From JBDHTS01 sp044220535 (GTDB taxonomy: Bacteria; Pseudomonadota; Alphaproteobacteria; Micavibrionales; Micavibrionaceae): a stretch of DNA of 22,478 nucleotides. The notes below the pieces were generated by a model. It was not told the DNA's origin and did not search any database. It saw nothing but the letters and a program-made list of their open reading frames with translations. A program made the position numbers and the translations under genes. Below are positions 7,525 through 15,309 of this stretch, in pieces. How positions within the stretch are numbered: position 1 is the first letter of the stretch; each line of letters begins with the position of its first letter. The stretch lies in contig JBGAQU010000043.1 of the NCBI GenBank assembly GCA_044220535.1, forward strand, positions 1 to 22,478, read 5' to 3'.

Positions 7525-8510
7525 GCCGCCAGCTTCAGAAAATCCGAATATTTTCTTTCGGGTCTTGGGCCCATATGGCCGATGACTTCGGTGGCTGCTT
7601 CCGCGCCCAGGCTGCCGCACTTTACCAATTCCAAGCCTTGCGTATAGCCGTACAGGAACCCTGCCGCATACTGGTCGCCCGCGCCTGTCGTATCGACAAC
7701 CTTGACGCTACTGGCGTTGATAGCAACTTCTTTTTGTCCGGAAATGATCAGTGATCCTTTTTTACCGCGTGTCAGGACGGCCACTTCGCATTTATCACGG
7801 ATGCATTTGACGGCATCGTCGAAATTGCCAACTTCATACAGCGATTTCAGTTCATCTTCATTCCCGAATACGATATCGACATGGTTTTCAACCAGATCCA
7901 GAAAATCCGAACGGTGGCGCGCGACACAGAATGAGTCCGACAACGTCAACGCAACTTTACGTCCTGCATCGCGGGCGATTTTGGACGCCAGGCGGAAAGC
8001 CTGTTTCGCCTGAGGCGGGTCGAACAGATAACCTTCCAGATAGGTTACCGCAGATGATGCCACCATATCGGCATCAATATCCGCCGTGGACAGTTCAACC
8101 GCCGCGCCTAAATAGGTATTCATGGTGCGCTGTCCATCCGGGGTCACCAAAATCAGGCAGCGGCCGGTCGGCGCGCCTTCGATCAGAGCTCAGTTGTATA
8201 GAATCTTTGCGCGCGCTTTCACATCGTGACGGAAAACATCCATAGATTGTCTTGCGCGACTTGCCGATATATGCACACCTTTGCCGCCAAAACCGGCAAA
8301 GCCGCCATTGTATTGCCTGCGGAACCGCCGGATACCTGTACGGCTGCCTGCCCCATCAGGTTGGTGGAGGATCCTTTGCGGCAGGCATCGATCGTGAGTC
8401 ATGGCGCCTTTTTCCAGGCCGTTTTTGGCAATAAAATTCTCGTCTGTCTGCGAAAGGACATCAACCAGCGCGTTTCCAATGGCCAGAAGGCCGTATTTGG
8501 GCTCAGACAT
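7521..8510 (-). pseudogene. Adenosine kinase-like PfkB sugar/nucleoside kinase, frame disrupted
   Basis: The N-terminal part (8510 to about 8398) reads YGLLAIGNALVDVL and GLEKGAMT, and the C-terminal part (8187-7521) reads on intact through TPDGQRTMNTYLGA, TLSDSFCV and the catalytic DTTGAGDQYAAGF to GPRPERKYS. This is the pattern of alphaproteobacterial adenosine kinase-family proteins, which phosphorylate adenosine or a related nucleoside with ATP. Between about 8398 and 8187 the conserved sequence is spread over all three frames: SGGSAGNTMA in one, GFAGFGGKG in another, AYIGK in the third, VAQDNL back in the second and MDVFRHDVKAR in the first. An in-frame TGA then lies at 8189-8187. Five or so small indels in 210 bases, with both flanks clean, look more like local sequence error than gradual decay; a true pseudogene cannot be excluded. 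Confidence 0.8.
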
Positions 8511-8557
8511 TATGTTTTCCTGTTATTTGAATATATGCAGCGACAAACTACCCTTAT

Positions 8558-8577
8558 TGCCCTGCTTATGCAAGGCA
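8558..8577. promoter_or_regulatory. Imperfect 20-bp palindrome, possible regulator operator
   Basis: TGCCCTGCTTATGCAAGGCA has 8 of 10 positions paired about its centre. It lies in the 99-base divergent space between the PfkB-type gene and the TetR-like gene, where an autoregulating TetR protein would be expected to bind. This rests on position and symmetry only. Confidence 0.3.
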
Positions 8578-8609
8578 GGTAAGAATAGCGCGACAGAGGA
8601 CGATTATCA

Positions 8610-9188
8610 TGGCGAAATCTAAAAAATCCGAGACCACCCCCTTAAAAGACCGCGCCGTTAAGGCCGCGCTTACCATCGCGGCGCGGGACGGATGGAACGG
8701 CGTAACCTTCCAGGCCATAGCAGAGGAAACGGGCTCGAGTATTTCGTGACCGCCATGACCTGTTCGAAGACCGTTTTGATATACTTGCCGCCTATGGCCG
8801 CATGGTCGATCGCTGCATGCTGGCCCATGCCGGGAAAGATGACAGCGGATCGCCGCGTGACCGATTGTTCGATTTGATCATGGAACGGTTCGATATTCTG
8901 AACGAAGATCGCGAAGGCCTGGTTGCCGTCCTCGACGGCTTAAAGACCGACCCGAAGCAGCTTGTTTTGTCCCTGCCCCATCTTGGCCGGTCGATGAGCT
9001 GGATTCTGGAAGCCGCTGGCGTTTCAACCTTCGGCTGGCAGGGCGGCTTACGAATTATCGGCCTGACTGGCCTTTATCTCAAAACCCTCCGCCACTGGAT
9101 GGACGATGAATCCGAAGACATGTCGGTAACAATGGCCGCGTTGGATAAAAATCTGGAGCGTGCGGAAAGACTGGCAAAGCGGCTTTAA
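8610..9188 (+). pseudogene. TetR-family-like transcriptional regulator, frameshifted
   Basis: The first part (8610-8748) encodes a helix-turn-helix-type N-terminus, with AALTIAARDGWNGVTFQAIAEETGSS, and then meets a TGA. The rest continues in another frame from about 8750 with DLFEDRFDILAAYGRMVDRCML and runs intact to 9188. Joined, they give a protein of about 190 residues resembling the TetR-like regulators common in Alphaproteobacteria and distantly related to COQ9. The C-terminal region with FGWQGGLRIIGLTGLYLKT and MAALDKNLERAERLA is typical of that group. The break falls just after the recognition-helix region. It may be a sequence error, because the neighbouring kinase gene is broken only 240 bases away, or a real inactivation. 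An ATG at 8802 could start a 128-residue fragment without the DNA-binding domain. Confidence 0.75.
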
Positions 9189-9211
9189 GATAATTTCCTT
9201 AATTATATTTG

Positions 9212-9240
9212 TTGCGCTTACAGATATGTTACCATATTAT
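9212..9240 (+). promoter_or_regulatory. Candidate sigma-70 promoter for the small AT-rich gene
   Basis: TTGCGC (9212-9217) and TATTAT (9235-9240) are separated by an ideal 17 bases. The predicted start of transcription is about 25 bases before the ATG at 9271, leaving room for the AAAGGA ribosome-binding site. Confidence 0.5.
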
Positions 9241-9270
9241 AATAACGGTGTTTAACTTAAAGGAAAAATT

Positions 9271-9564
9271 ATGTCTCCTTTTTCAAAAGTACTAACCCTT
9301 ACCGGAACTTTTCTTGCAGCTATGGGCTATATGACTTACGATTTGTTAATTCATGAAAATACAGTTTCTGCAAACATTGAAAATATCACATGGGGCGGAA
9401 AGTATTTTTTGGTTGAAACTGATAAAGGCTGCTTTCAACTTATAAATGGCGACATTAATGCTCGCGGACCATGGGAACTAAGCGTATCCGGCAACATTGT
9501 GCGTAATATAGGCGGCTGCCCATTTATTGCTAAAATGAAAGAGACCGGAACGCCTCGGCCATAA
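9271..9564 (+). CDS. Small membrane-anchored or secreted hypothetical protein, 97 aa
   Basis: I do not recognise a family. The N-terminus (about residues 5-27, KVLTLTGTFLAAMGYMTYDLLI) is hydrophobic after a short charged start, so it is probably an uncleaved membrane anchor or a signal sequence. The remainder looks like a small beta-rich domain with two cysteines (about residues 54 and 83) that could pair outside the cytoplasm. AAAGGA lies six bases before the ATG and a good promoter lies upstream, so this is a credible gene despite its size. It is clearly more AT-rich than its neighbours, with many AAT, ATT and AAA codons, suggesting relatively recent acquisition. It converges on hemA. Confidence 0.7.
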   Translation: MSPFSKVLTLTGTFLAAMGYMTYDLLIHENTVSANIENITWGGKYFLVETDKGCFQLINGDINARGPWELSVSGNIVRNIGGCPFIAKMKETGTPRP

Positions 9565-9592
9565 CATCCTATCTTTTTTGGTTGTCCAAACC

Positions 9593-10813
9593 TTACGCCA
9601 CCGCATGCTGGAACACATGGTTCTCTGACCACAGGCGTTCCAGTACGTCGCACAACGCATCGACATCCTCGATACTATGCGCACCCGTCGCGGTCAGGCG
9701 CAGGCGCTCCGTCCCTTTAGGCACGGTCGGGTAATTGATCGGCTGGACATAGATATCAAAGCTGTTCAGCAGGATATCCGTCACCATCTTGCAACAGGTC
9801 GCGTCGCCCACGATCAGGGGAACGATATGACTCTCCCCTTTCAGATACGGCAATCCGGCTTTTTCCAGGCGGTTTTTCAGATGGCGGACATTGCGGCGCT
9901 GGCGCTGGCGTTCCATATCCGAGACCATCAGATGTTCGATACTGGCTTTCGCCCCGGCCAATACGGCAGGCGGCAGGGCCGTCGTGAAAATAAATCCGGA
10001 GGCATAGGAGCGCACGGCATCGACCGTCGCGGCGTTTCCGGCGATATACCCGCCCATCAGGCCATAAGCCTTGCCGAAGGTGCCTTCGATGATATCGACG
10101 CGATCCATGATGCCTAATTGTTCAGCGACACCTGCGCCATGCGGGCCATACATGCCAACGGCGTGCACTTCATCCAGATAGGTCAGCGCATTATAACGTT
10201 TGGCCAGCGCCACGATCTCAGCAATCGGCGCGATGTCACCTTCCATCGAATAGACGGATTCAAACGCGATGATTTTCGGGCGGTTCAAAGGCTGCGCCTT
10301 CAGCAACTCTTCCAGATGCGCCACATCGTTATGGCGGAACACCTGCTTTTCGCAACGGCTGGACTGCATGCCGTGGATCATCGATGCATGGTTCAATGCG
10401 TCGGACAGAATGATGCAATCCGGCATTAGCCTGCCCAGTGTCGACAGCGCGCCTTCATTGGCGACATAGCCGGACGAAAAAGTCAGTGCGGCCTGTTTGT
10501 TGTGCAGGCGCGCCAGGGTTTGTTCGAGTTTGACATGATAAATCGTCGTGCCGGAAATATTACGCGTGCCGCCCGCACCCGCGCCGCTGTGTTCCAGCGC
10601 CGCCTTCATGGCATCCAGCACCGTCCGGTTCTGGCCCATGCCGAGATAATCGTTGGAGCACCATATGGTGACCTCGCGCGCCGATCCGTCCGGCGCATGA
10701 TACAGAGCCTTGGGGAATCGCCCGGCGATCCGTTCCAGCGTCGCAAAGGTGCGGTAACGCCCTTCCTGTTTCAGGGCATCCACCTTGTCCGCAAAATGCT
10801 GTTCGTAGTTCAT
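9593..10813 (-). CDS. hemA: 5-aminolevulinate synthase
   Basis: ALAS condenses glycine with succinyl-CoA to 5-aminolevulinate, the first committed step of haem synthesis by the C4 pathway used by Alphaproteobacteria. The 406-residue protein has normal family length. Motifs are WCSNDYLGM (51-59), GAGAGGTRNISGT (77-89), the conserved DALNHASMIHG (138-148), FESVYSMEGD (184-193), the PLP-contacting DEVHAVG (214-220) and the PLP lysine at 248 in EGTFGKAYG. EGTFGKAYG differs slightly from the commoner GTLxKAFG, but the overall pattern separates it well from the related 2-amino-3-ketobutyrate ligase and 8-amino-7-oxononanoate synthase. It is divergent from the ribokinase gene. No strong Shine-Dalgarno sequence precedes the ATG. 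Confidence 0.95.
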   Translation of the reverse strand: MNYEQHFADKVDALKQEGRYRTFATLERIAGRFPKALYHAPDGSAREVTIWCSNDYLGMGQNRTVLDAMKAALEHSGAGAGGTRNISGTTIYHVKLEQTLARLHNKQAALTFSSGYVANEGALSTLGRLMPDCIILSDALNHASMIHGMQSSRCEKQVFRHNDVAHLEELLKAQPLNRPKIIAFESVYSMEGDIAPIAEIVALAKRYNALTYLDEVHAVGMYGPHGAGVAEQLGIMDRVDIIEGTFGKAYGLMGGYIAGNAATVDAVRSYASGFIFTTALPPAVLAGAKASIEHLMVSDMERQRQRRNVRHLKNRLEKAGLPYLKGESHIVPLIVGDATCCKMVTDILLNSFDIYVQPINYPTVPKGTERLRLTATGAHSIEDVDALCDVLERLWSENHVFQHAVA

Positions 10814-10825
10814 CGGCTACTCAGG

Positions 10826-10853
10826 ATGACAGTTCTTATGGATGTGTTATAAC
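10826..10853 (+). promoter_or_regulatory. Candidate sigma-70 promoter for the ribokinase gene
   Basis: ATGACA (10826-10831) and TATAAC (10848-10853) each match the consensus at five of six positions, with a 16-base spacer. Transcription would begin about 25 bases before the ATG at 10886. It lies in the 72-base divergent gap shared with hemA. Confidence 0.45.
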
Positions 10854-10885
10854 ATCAAACAGGTTTTCGCCACTGGATTTTCATT

Positions 10886-11794
10886 ATGATCATCGTTTTC
10901 GGCTCTATTAATATGGATATGTTTATTGATTCCGACCGCATGCCGGAGGTCGGGGAAACCGTGGTCTGCCCAAGTTATGAGACATCGCCGGGGGGTAAGG
11001 GCGCGAACCAGGCTCTTGCCGCCTTGCGGGCCGGGGCGAAGGTTGCGCTGATCGGCCGGTCCGGCGATGACGGCATGGGAACCAGAATCGTCACGAATCT
11101 GCGGCGGGAAGGCGTTATGACTTCCGGCGTTGCACAATCCCCGCAACCGACGGGTTGCGCCATTATCTTTCGCGGCAGCGACGGTCAGAACCGCATCGTG
11201 GTTGCCAGCGGCGCCAATGCCGAGGTGACAGCCGACCAGGTGCCGGATGAAATCCTGAAACCCGGTAATGTCGTCCTGATGCAGATGGAAACGCCACCGG
11301 AGGAAAACTGGATCCTGCTGGACCGGGCGAAGAAGCTCGGCGCGATGACGATCCTGAACGCCGCGCCCGTGCGCCCCATTCCCAAAGAAATCTTTCCGCT
11401 GATCGACGTACTGGTCGTCAATGAGATTGAGGCCGCGCAATTATCCGCACAGATTGGTATCAAGGATACGGATTTCTTAAAACAAGCCGCCGCCTTGTCC
11501 GCCGCCGGGCCTTTGACATGTATTGTCACGCTTGGTGCTAAAGGCGCTGTAGCCTGGACCAAAGACAACAAACCGTTTCATGTCCCCGCCCTTAAAGTTG
11601 ATGAAGTTGTGGATACCACAGGTGCAGGCGATGCGTGGTGCGGCACGTTGGCGACAGCGTTGTATCAAGGCATGGCTCTGGAAGACGCGATGAAACGCGC
11701 ATCGGTGGCGGCGTCATTATCATGCATGAAAAAAGGGGCGCAGGAGTCATTCCCCTATCTTGGGGATATTGAGGACAATCTCTCAAAATTATGA
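10886..11794 (+). CDS. rbsK: Ribokinase (PfkB family)
   Basis: Ribokinase phosphorylates D-ribose with ATP to ribose 5-phosphate in the cytoplasm. The 302-residue product has the family opening IIVFGSINMDMF, the first PfkB signature region SPGGKGANQALAALRAG (about 33-49) and the C-terminal signature DTTGAGDAWCGT with the catalytic aspartate. NEIEAAQL matches the conserved NxxE motif that helps bind magnesium. Length and signatures fit RbsK better than adenosine kinase or fructokinase, but PfkB substrate specificity is hard to read from sequence and no ribose transporter genes are nearby. It ends five bases before the convergent small gene on the other strand. Confidence 0.85.
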   Translation: MIIVFGSINMDMFIDSDRMPEVGETVVCPSYETSPGGKGANQALAALRAGAKVALIGRSGDDGMGTRIVTNLRREGVMTSGVAQSPQPTGCAIIFRGSDGQNRIVVASGANAEVTADQVPDEILKPGNVVLMQMETPPEENWILLDRAKKLGAMTILNAAPVRPIPKEIFPLIDVLVVNEIEAAQLSAQIGIKDTDFLKQAAALSAAGPLTCIVTLGAKGAVAWTKDNKPFHVPALKVDEVVDTTGAGDAWCGTLATALYQGMALEDAMKRASVAASLSCMKKGAQESFPYLGDIEDNLSKL

Positions 11795-11798
11795 AATA

Positions 11799-11963
11799 TC
11801 AGACGCTGATATTGATGTTCGCGCCGAGTGACCGGGACAGAGGCACGACTGTATTGGACAGCATATTGGCAATCGCCTGATCCGTCTGCGCAGCCTGCTT
11901 CATCACCGCAAGCGCGACATTCTGCTGGATAATGGCCTGCTGGGCGATCAGGGCGGCTTCCAT
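11799..11963 (-). CDS. Small YjfB-like putative motility protein, 54 aa
   Basis: This very short protein begins MEAALIAQQAIIQQNVALAV and ends in SLGANINISV. Glutamine-rich helices followed by a terminal short beta-like NI(N/D)I tail resemble the small YjfB family annotated as putative motility proteins; I make this match from memory of the pattern, so it is tentative. I place the start at the ATG at 11963, preceded by AAAGGA at nine bases. A TTG at 11981 would add six residues. It sits between convergent ribokinase and the divergent dehydrogenase gene, with no flagellar genes in view. Confidence 0.55.
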   Translation of the reverse strand: MEAALIAQQAIIQQNVALAVMKQAAQTDQAIANMLSNTVVPLSRSLGANINISV

Positions 11964-12064
11964 GCCTGTAAGTCCTTTCAAACAAAGTATATCAGGAAAA
12001 TGGTTAAAAATCCCCTGTCAAAGCACCCTGTTCTCCTTGGCCTTTTGGCTATATACTCCCCGCC

Positions 12065-13270
12065 ATGAAAACACCTGCAAACCGCGACGAATTCATATCT
12101 GTTTACAATGATTTACAGCACCGCTTCGCTGCCATGCAGCCAGAGCTGGAAGTCACGGTCCGCGATCCTGCGCAGGATGTGGAAGGCTATGTCGTTGTCT
12201 GGAATACGGGCATCAGCCGCGGCGGGCCTCTTGACGGCTGCGGCAAGGGCGGCACGCGGATTATGCCGAATTTAAAACTGGACGATATCAAACGGCTGGC
12301 ACGGGCGATGGCGGAGAAAAACGCGGCGGCGGGTCTGCCGCTGGGCGGCGCAAAATCCGGCATGCGGGGCGATCCATCCGATCCCGCCTATGAAACCAAA
12401 TTCCGGCATTTCGTGAAGGCCGTGAAGAACAGCCATATTCTGTTCGAACAGGGCGGCATTTTCGGCGGCTTTGGATATGACATCGGATGCAGGCCGCCGC
12501 TGAATGCGATCTGGGCGTGCGAGGAGCTGGGTTCGCGCAAATCCTTCACCGGCAAGCCCCTCGATATGGGCGGCACGGATTACGACCGGGAAGGCGTGGC
12601 GGGCCTTGGCGTCGCCACGGCGGCCAAGGCGATGCTGGAACATTATAAACATCCGGTCGCAGGCGCATCCTTCACCGTTCAGGGTCTGGGCGCGATGGGT
12701 GCGGCGGTGTTGCGATATTTCAGTGGTTATGGCGGACAGGTGAAAGCTCTGGCCGATCCGAAATATGGCGGCACGTGGACATTCGAAAACAATATTTCTG
12801 CCGGGCTGCTCGATGCGCTTATCAAACAAAACACTGAGGCCGCGCAAACCCTTCTGCAGAAAGAAGGCGCGCTGTTGTCCGGCAATGTACGGGATGTTCT
12901 GGCCATCGTTGCAGATGTTGCGTTCCCCTGCGCCGTTGAAGATGTCATTACAAAAGACAATGCCGACCAGATCGGCACGAAATTTCTCTGCGAAGGCGCG
13001 AACAATCCGACCACTGCGGAAGCGCATGAGATTTTGCACAGGCGCGGCATCAAGGCCGTGCCTGATATCATCGCCAATCCCGGCGGCATCATCGCCGCCT
13101 TCGTGGAAATGACAACGGAAAGCGGTAACAAGGCACAAGCCGCGAAGGACATGACCATCGAACGCGTTACCGCGAATACGCGCGATATGCTGGCGCTGTG
13201 CGACCGGTTCTATATCCCCGCAGACATGGCGGGCGATTTTATGGCGTGGAGCAGGATATTCAAACAATGA
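12065..13270 (+). CDS. Glu/Leu/Phe/Val-type amino acid dehydrogenase
   Basis: This 401-residue enzyme belongs to the glutamate/leucine/phenylalanine/valine dehydrogenase superfamily, which reversibly deaminates an amino acid to a 2-oxo acid with NAD(P). The superfamily's active-site residues line up: Lys61 in GKGGTR, Lys85 in AEKNAA, the catalytic lysine 97 in LPLGGAKSG, and Asp139 in YDIG. The spacings of 24, 12 and 42 are close to those of classical glutamate dehydrogenase. The Rossmann motif VQGLGAMG is at 205-212. The position of the glutamate-contacting serine in the NAGG-V-x-S motif appears as alanine (NPGGIIAAFVEM), so glutamate may not be the true substrate. The stop overlaps the next start as ATGA, implying translational coupling to the ThDP enzyme. 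The Shine-Dalgarno sequence is poor. Confidence 0.88.
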   Translation: MKTPANRDEFISVYNDLQHRFAAMQPELEVTVRDPAQDVEGYVVVWNTGISRGGPLDGCGKGGTRIMPNLKLDDIKRLARAMAEKNAAAGLPLGGAKSGMRGDPSDPAYETKFRHFVKAVKNSHILFEQGGIFGGFGYDIGCRPPLNAIWACEELGSRKSFTGKPLDMGGTDYDREGVAGLGVATAAKAMLEHYKHPVAGASFTVQGLGAMGAAVLRYFSGYGGQVKALADPKYGGTWTFENNISAGLLDALIKQNTEAAQTLLQKEGALLSGNVRDVLAIVADVAFPCAVEDVITKDNADQIGTKFLCEGANNPTTAEAHEILHRRGIKAVPDIIANPGGIIAAFVEMTTESGNKAQAAKDMTIERVTANTRDMLALCDRFYIPADMAGDFMAWSRIFKQ

Positions 13271-14901
13271 ACGGCGCACAGATCCTTGTTAAAATACTGG
13301 CTTCCTACGGTGTGCAGCGCGTGGCGACTGTGGCGGGGGAAAGCTATCTCTCCGTACTCGATGCCTTGCTCGACCATCCAGACATCCAAGTCGTTACATG
13401 CCGCCAGGAAGGCGGCGCGGCGTTTATGGCGGAAAGCTGGGGTAAGCTGACCAATACCCCCGGCATCTGTTTTGTGACGCGCGGCCCCGGCGCCTGCAAC
13501 GCGTCAATCGGCATCCACACCGCCATGCAGGATTCCACGCCGATGATCCTGTTCATGGGCCAGGTACGGCGGGAGGAAAAAGGCCGCGAGGCGTTTCAGG
13601 AGATCGACGTCGCCAAAGTCTTCGGCACCATGGCGAAATGGGCAACCGAAATCACCGATGCGTCGCAAATACCCGAAGTCATGCAGAAAGCTTTCAGCAC
13701 TGCCCTGTCCAGCCGCCCCGGCCCGGTGGTGATTGCGCTGCCGGAGGATATGCTGCGCGATCCGGTAAAAACCGATAAAGCACCCGCCTTTATGGCGATC
13801 CGCCGGACGATGGGGCAAAGCGATCTGGATGCCATCGGCAAGCATCTGAAAAAAGCACAACGCCCCATTGTCCTCGCGGGTGGATCGGGGTGGACGGATG
13901 AGTCCTGCGCGGCGCTGATGCGTTTTGCAGAAAAAAACAACCTGCCTGTCGCGGCGGCATTCAGGCGGCAGGATTTATGCGATCATCGCCATCCCAATTA
14001 TGTTGGCGAACTTGGCACCGGACCGAACCCGGCGCTTGTTGAAACATTCAAGACATCTGACCTTGTCATCGCTATTGGTACAAGGCTGGGTGAGATTGTG
14101 ACGCAAGGCTACACACTCCTTGACCTGCCGAAACCAAAACAAACATTGATCCATATCCATGCTTCGGGCAGCGAACTGGGCAAGGTTTACAAACCGACGC
14201 TAAAAATCCAGGCAGACCACAGCCATGCCGCCATCGCACTGGGTGAACTGACTGTGGGTGGCCAAGGCTGGGCGGGATGGACGCAAGGCCTGCGCGCTGC
14301 CTATGCGCAATGGACGACGATCGATCCTACGCACCAACCTGACTGGAACGGCGCGAATATGACGGCGATCTTTAGCCATCTGCGCGACACCCTGCCCGCC
14401 GACGCCATCGTCACCACCGATGCCGGAAATTTCAGTGGCTGGGCGCAGCGTTACCTGCGCTATGGCCGACCGGGCCGCCTGCTGGCCCCGACCAGCGGCG
14501 CAATGGGCTATGGCGTGCCGTCCGCTATCGGCGCGTCCCTGATGTATCCGGGCCGGACTGTATTGGGCCTGTGCGGGGATGGCGGGTTTATGATGACGGG
14601 CCAGGAACTGGCCACCGCCATGCATCACGGGGCGAAGCCGGTCATCATGATCTGTAACAACGGCATGTACGGCACGATCCGCATGCATCAGGAGAAAAAC
14701 TACCCGGGCCGGGTCAGTGCGACCGCTTTGAGCAATCCGGATTTTGTAAATTTATCAGCCAGTTACGGCGCATGGACTACGCGAATAACCCAGGCCAGCG
14801 CCTTCCCCGCCGCATGGGACGCCGCCCGGAAGGCCGGAAAACTGGCGGTTTTGGAGATTGCCATGGATCCAAGACAGATCACGACAAATGCAAAAATATA
14901 G
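13267..14901 (+). CDS. Thiamine diphosphate-dependent enzyme, acetolactate synthase-like
   Basis: This 544-residue protein has the three-domain layout of the POX/acetolactate synthase family, whose members decarboxylate a 2-oxo acid and transfer or release the carbon unit. The N-terminal domain carries the cofactor-activating glutamate at about 48 in CRQEGGAAFMAE and the ALS-like RGPGACNASIGIHTAMQDS. The C-terminal domain has TDAGNFSGWAQRYL, and the ThDP/Mg motif opens with GDGGFMM near residue 437 and ends NNGMYGTIRMHQ about 30 residues later. I chose the ATG at 13267, inside the ATGA overlap with the dehydrogenase, because family homology starts there; an in-frame ATG at 13198 lies deep in the upstream gene. 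It lacks a small regulatory subunit nearby, so it is probably not biosynthetic acetolactate synthase. Glyoxylate carboligase, oxalyl-CoA decarboxylase and benzoylformate decarboxylase-type activities remain possible. Confidence 0.88.
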   Translation: MNGAQILVKILASYGVQRVATVAGESYLSVLDALLDHPDIQVVTCRQEGGAAFMAESWGKLTNTPGICFVTRGPGACNASIGIHTAMQDSTPMILFMGQVRREEKGREAFQEIDVAKVFGTMAKWATEITDASQIPEVMQKAFSTALSSRPGPVVIALPEDMLRDPVKTDKAPAFMAIRRTMGQSDLDAIGKHLKKAQRPIVLAGGSGWTDESCAALMRFAEKNNLPVAAAFRRQDLCDHRHPNYVGELGTGPNPALVETFKTSDLVIAIGTRLGEIVTQGYTLLDLPKPKQTLIHIHASGSELGKVYKPTLKIQADHSHAAIALGELTVGGQGWAGWTQGLRAAYAQWTTIDPTHQPDWNGANMTAIFSHLRDTLPADAIVTTDAGNFSGWAQRYLRYGRPGRLLAPTSGAMGYGVPSAIGASLMYPGRTVLGLCGDGGFMMTGQELATAMHHGAKPVIMICNNGMYGTIRMHQEKNYPGRVSATALSNPDFVNLSASYGAWTTRITQASAFPAAWDAARKAGKLAVLEIAMDPRQITTNAKI

Positions 14902-14927
14902 CTGCCATTGAGGGTGCAGCATCAAAT

Positions 14928-14957
14928 TTGCATAAATATTTAAAAATCATGCATAAT
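14928..14957 (+). promoter_or_regulatory. Candidate sigma-70 promoter for the 79-residue gene
   Basis: TTGCAT (14928-14933) and CATAAT (14952-14957) are separated by 18 bases in an AT-rich gap. Transcription would begin about 27 bases before the ATG at 14991. A weak GCTGC/GCAGC hairpin at 14901-14920, with no T-run, lies just upstream at the end of the ThDP gene. Confidence 0.45.
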
Positions 14958-14990
14958 TAAAGGACTGATAAAAATATAACGGGTGTCAAA

Positions 14991-15230
14991 ATGGCTGATA
15001 AATGCGACCTGGAACGAGAGTTGGCCGTATTAGGTGGCTGGGATGATGCACGTAATGCACTTATGAGCGCAGATCTTTTACAAAAATTTGGTAAATGTGC
15101 AGATCCCGGCACCCCTGAATATCAAGCACGGGTTGAAGAAAGAACCGTTCTAGAGCAAGATCTTGGCATGACGCCCCTGCTTGGCCCGGACACTTTCGTA
15201 GGCCCGAAACTTCCAACCCCGCATCGGTAA
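14991..15230 (+). CDS. Small hypothetical protein, 79 aa
   Basis: I do not recognise this protein. It is acidic, cytoplasmic in character and probably helical to about residue 55 (ERELAVLGGWDDARNALMSADLL), then has a glycine- and proline-rich tail ending LPTPHR. It contains two cysteines. A GGGTG element five bases before the ATG and a plausible promoter support it as a gene. It lies 79 bases before the DUF433/DUF5615-like fusion gene on the same strand, so the two might form a unit, although an AT-rich gap with a TATAAC element at 15297-15302 may give the second gene its own promoter. Confidence 0.6.
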   Translation: MADKCDLERELAVLGGWDDARNALMSADLLQKFGKCADPGTPEYQARVEERTVLEQDLGMTPLLGPDTFVGPKLPTPHR

Positions 15231-15309
15231 GCGTTTTACTTTCATTAACGTGTAATTCAAAAATAAAAAAACTAACGTTATCGGCTTATTTTTTGTTATA
15301 ACGCCCATT

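Noticed and set aside
8187..8398. Programmed ribosomal frameshifting in the kinase gene
   Set aside because: Several shifts in different directions would be needed and there is no slippery heptamer; error or mutation is simpler.
8802..9188. Independent 128-residue gene starting at the ATG at 8802
   Set aside because: Its sequence continues upstream in the same frame with TetR-like residues, so it is the back half of the broken regulator rather than a separate gene.
9569..9592. Possible terminator hairpin between the AT-rich gene and hemA
   Set aside because: GGTT/AACC is only four pairs and the T-run precedes the stem on the plus strand, so it does not fit an intrinsic terminator in either direction.
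13198..13266. Longer start for the ThDP enzyme gene
   Set aside because: The extra 23 residues are an off-frame reading of the dehydrogenase gene; the ATGA overlap start at 13267 fits family homology.
12272..13279. 335-residue open frame antisense to the dehydrogenase gene
   Set aside because: It is rich in histidine, arginine and cysteine without recognisable motifs, and exactly opposes a well-supported gene; it is a by-product of that gene's codon usage.
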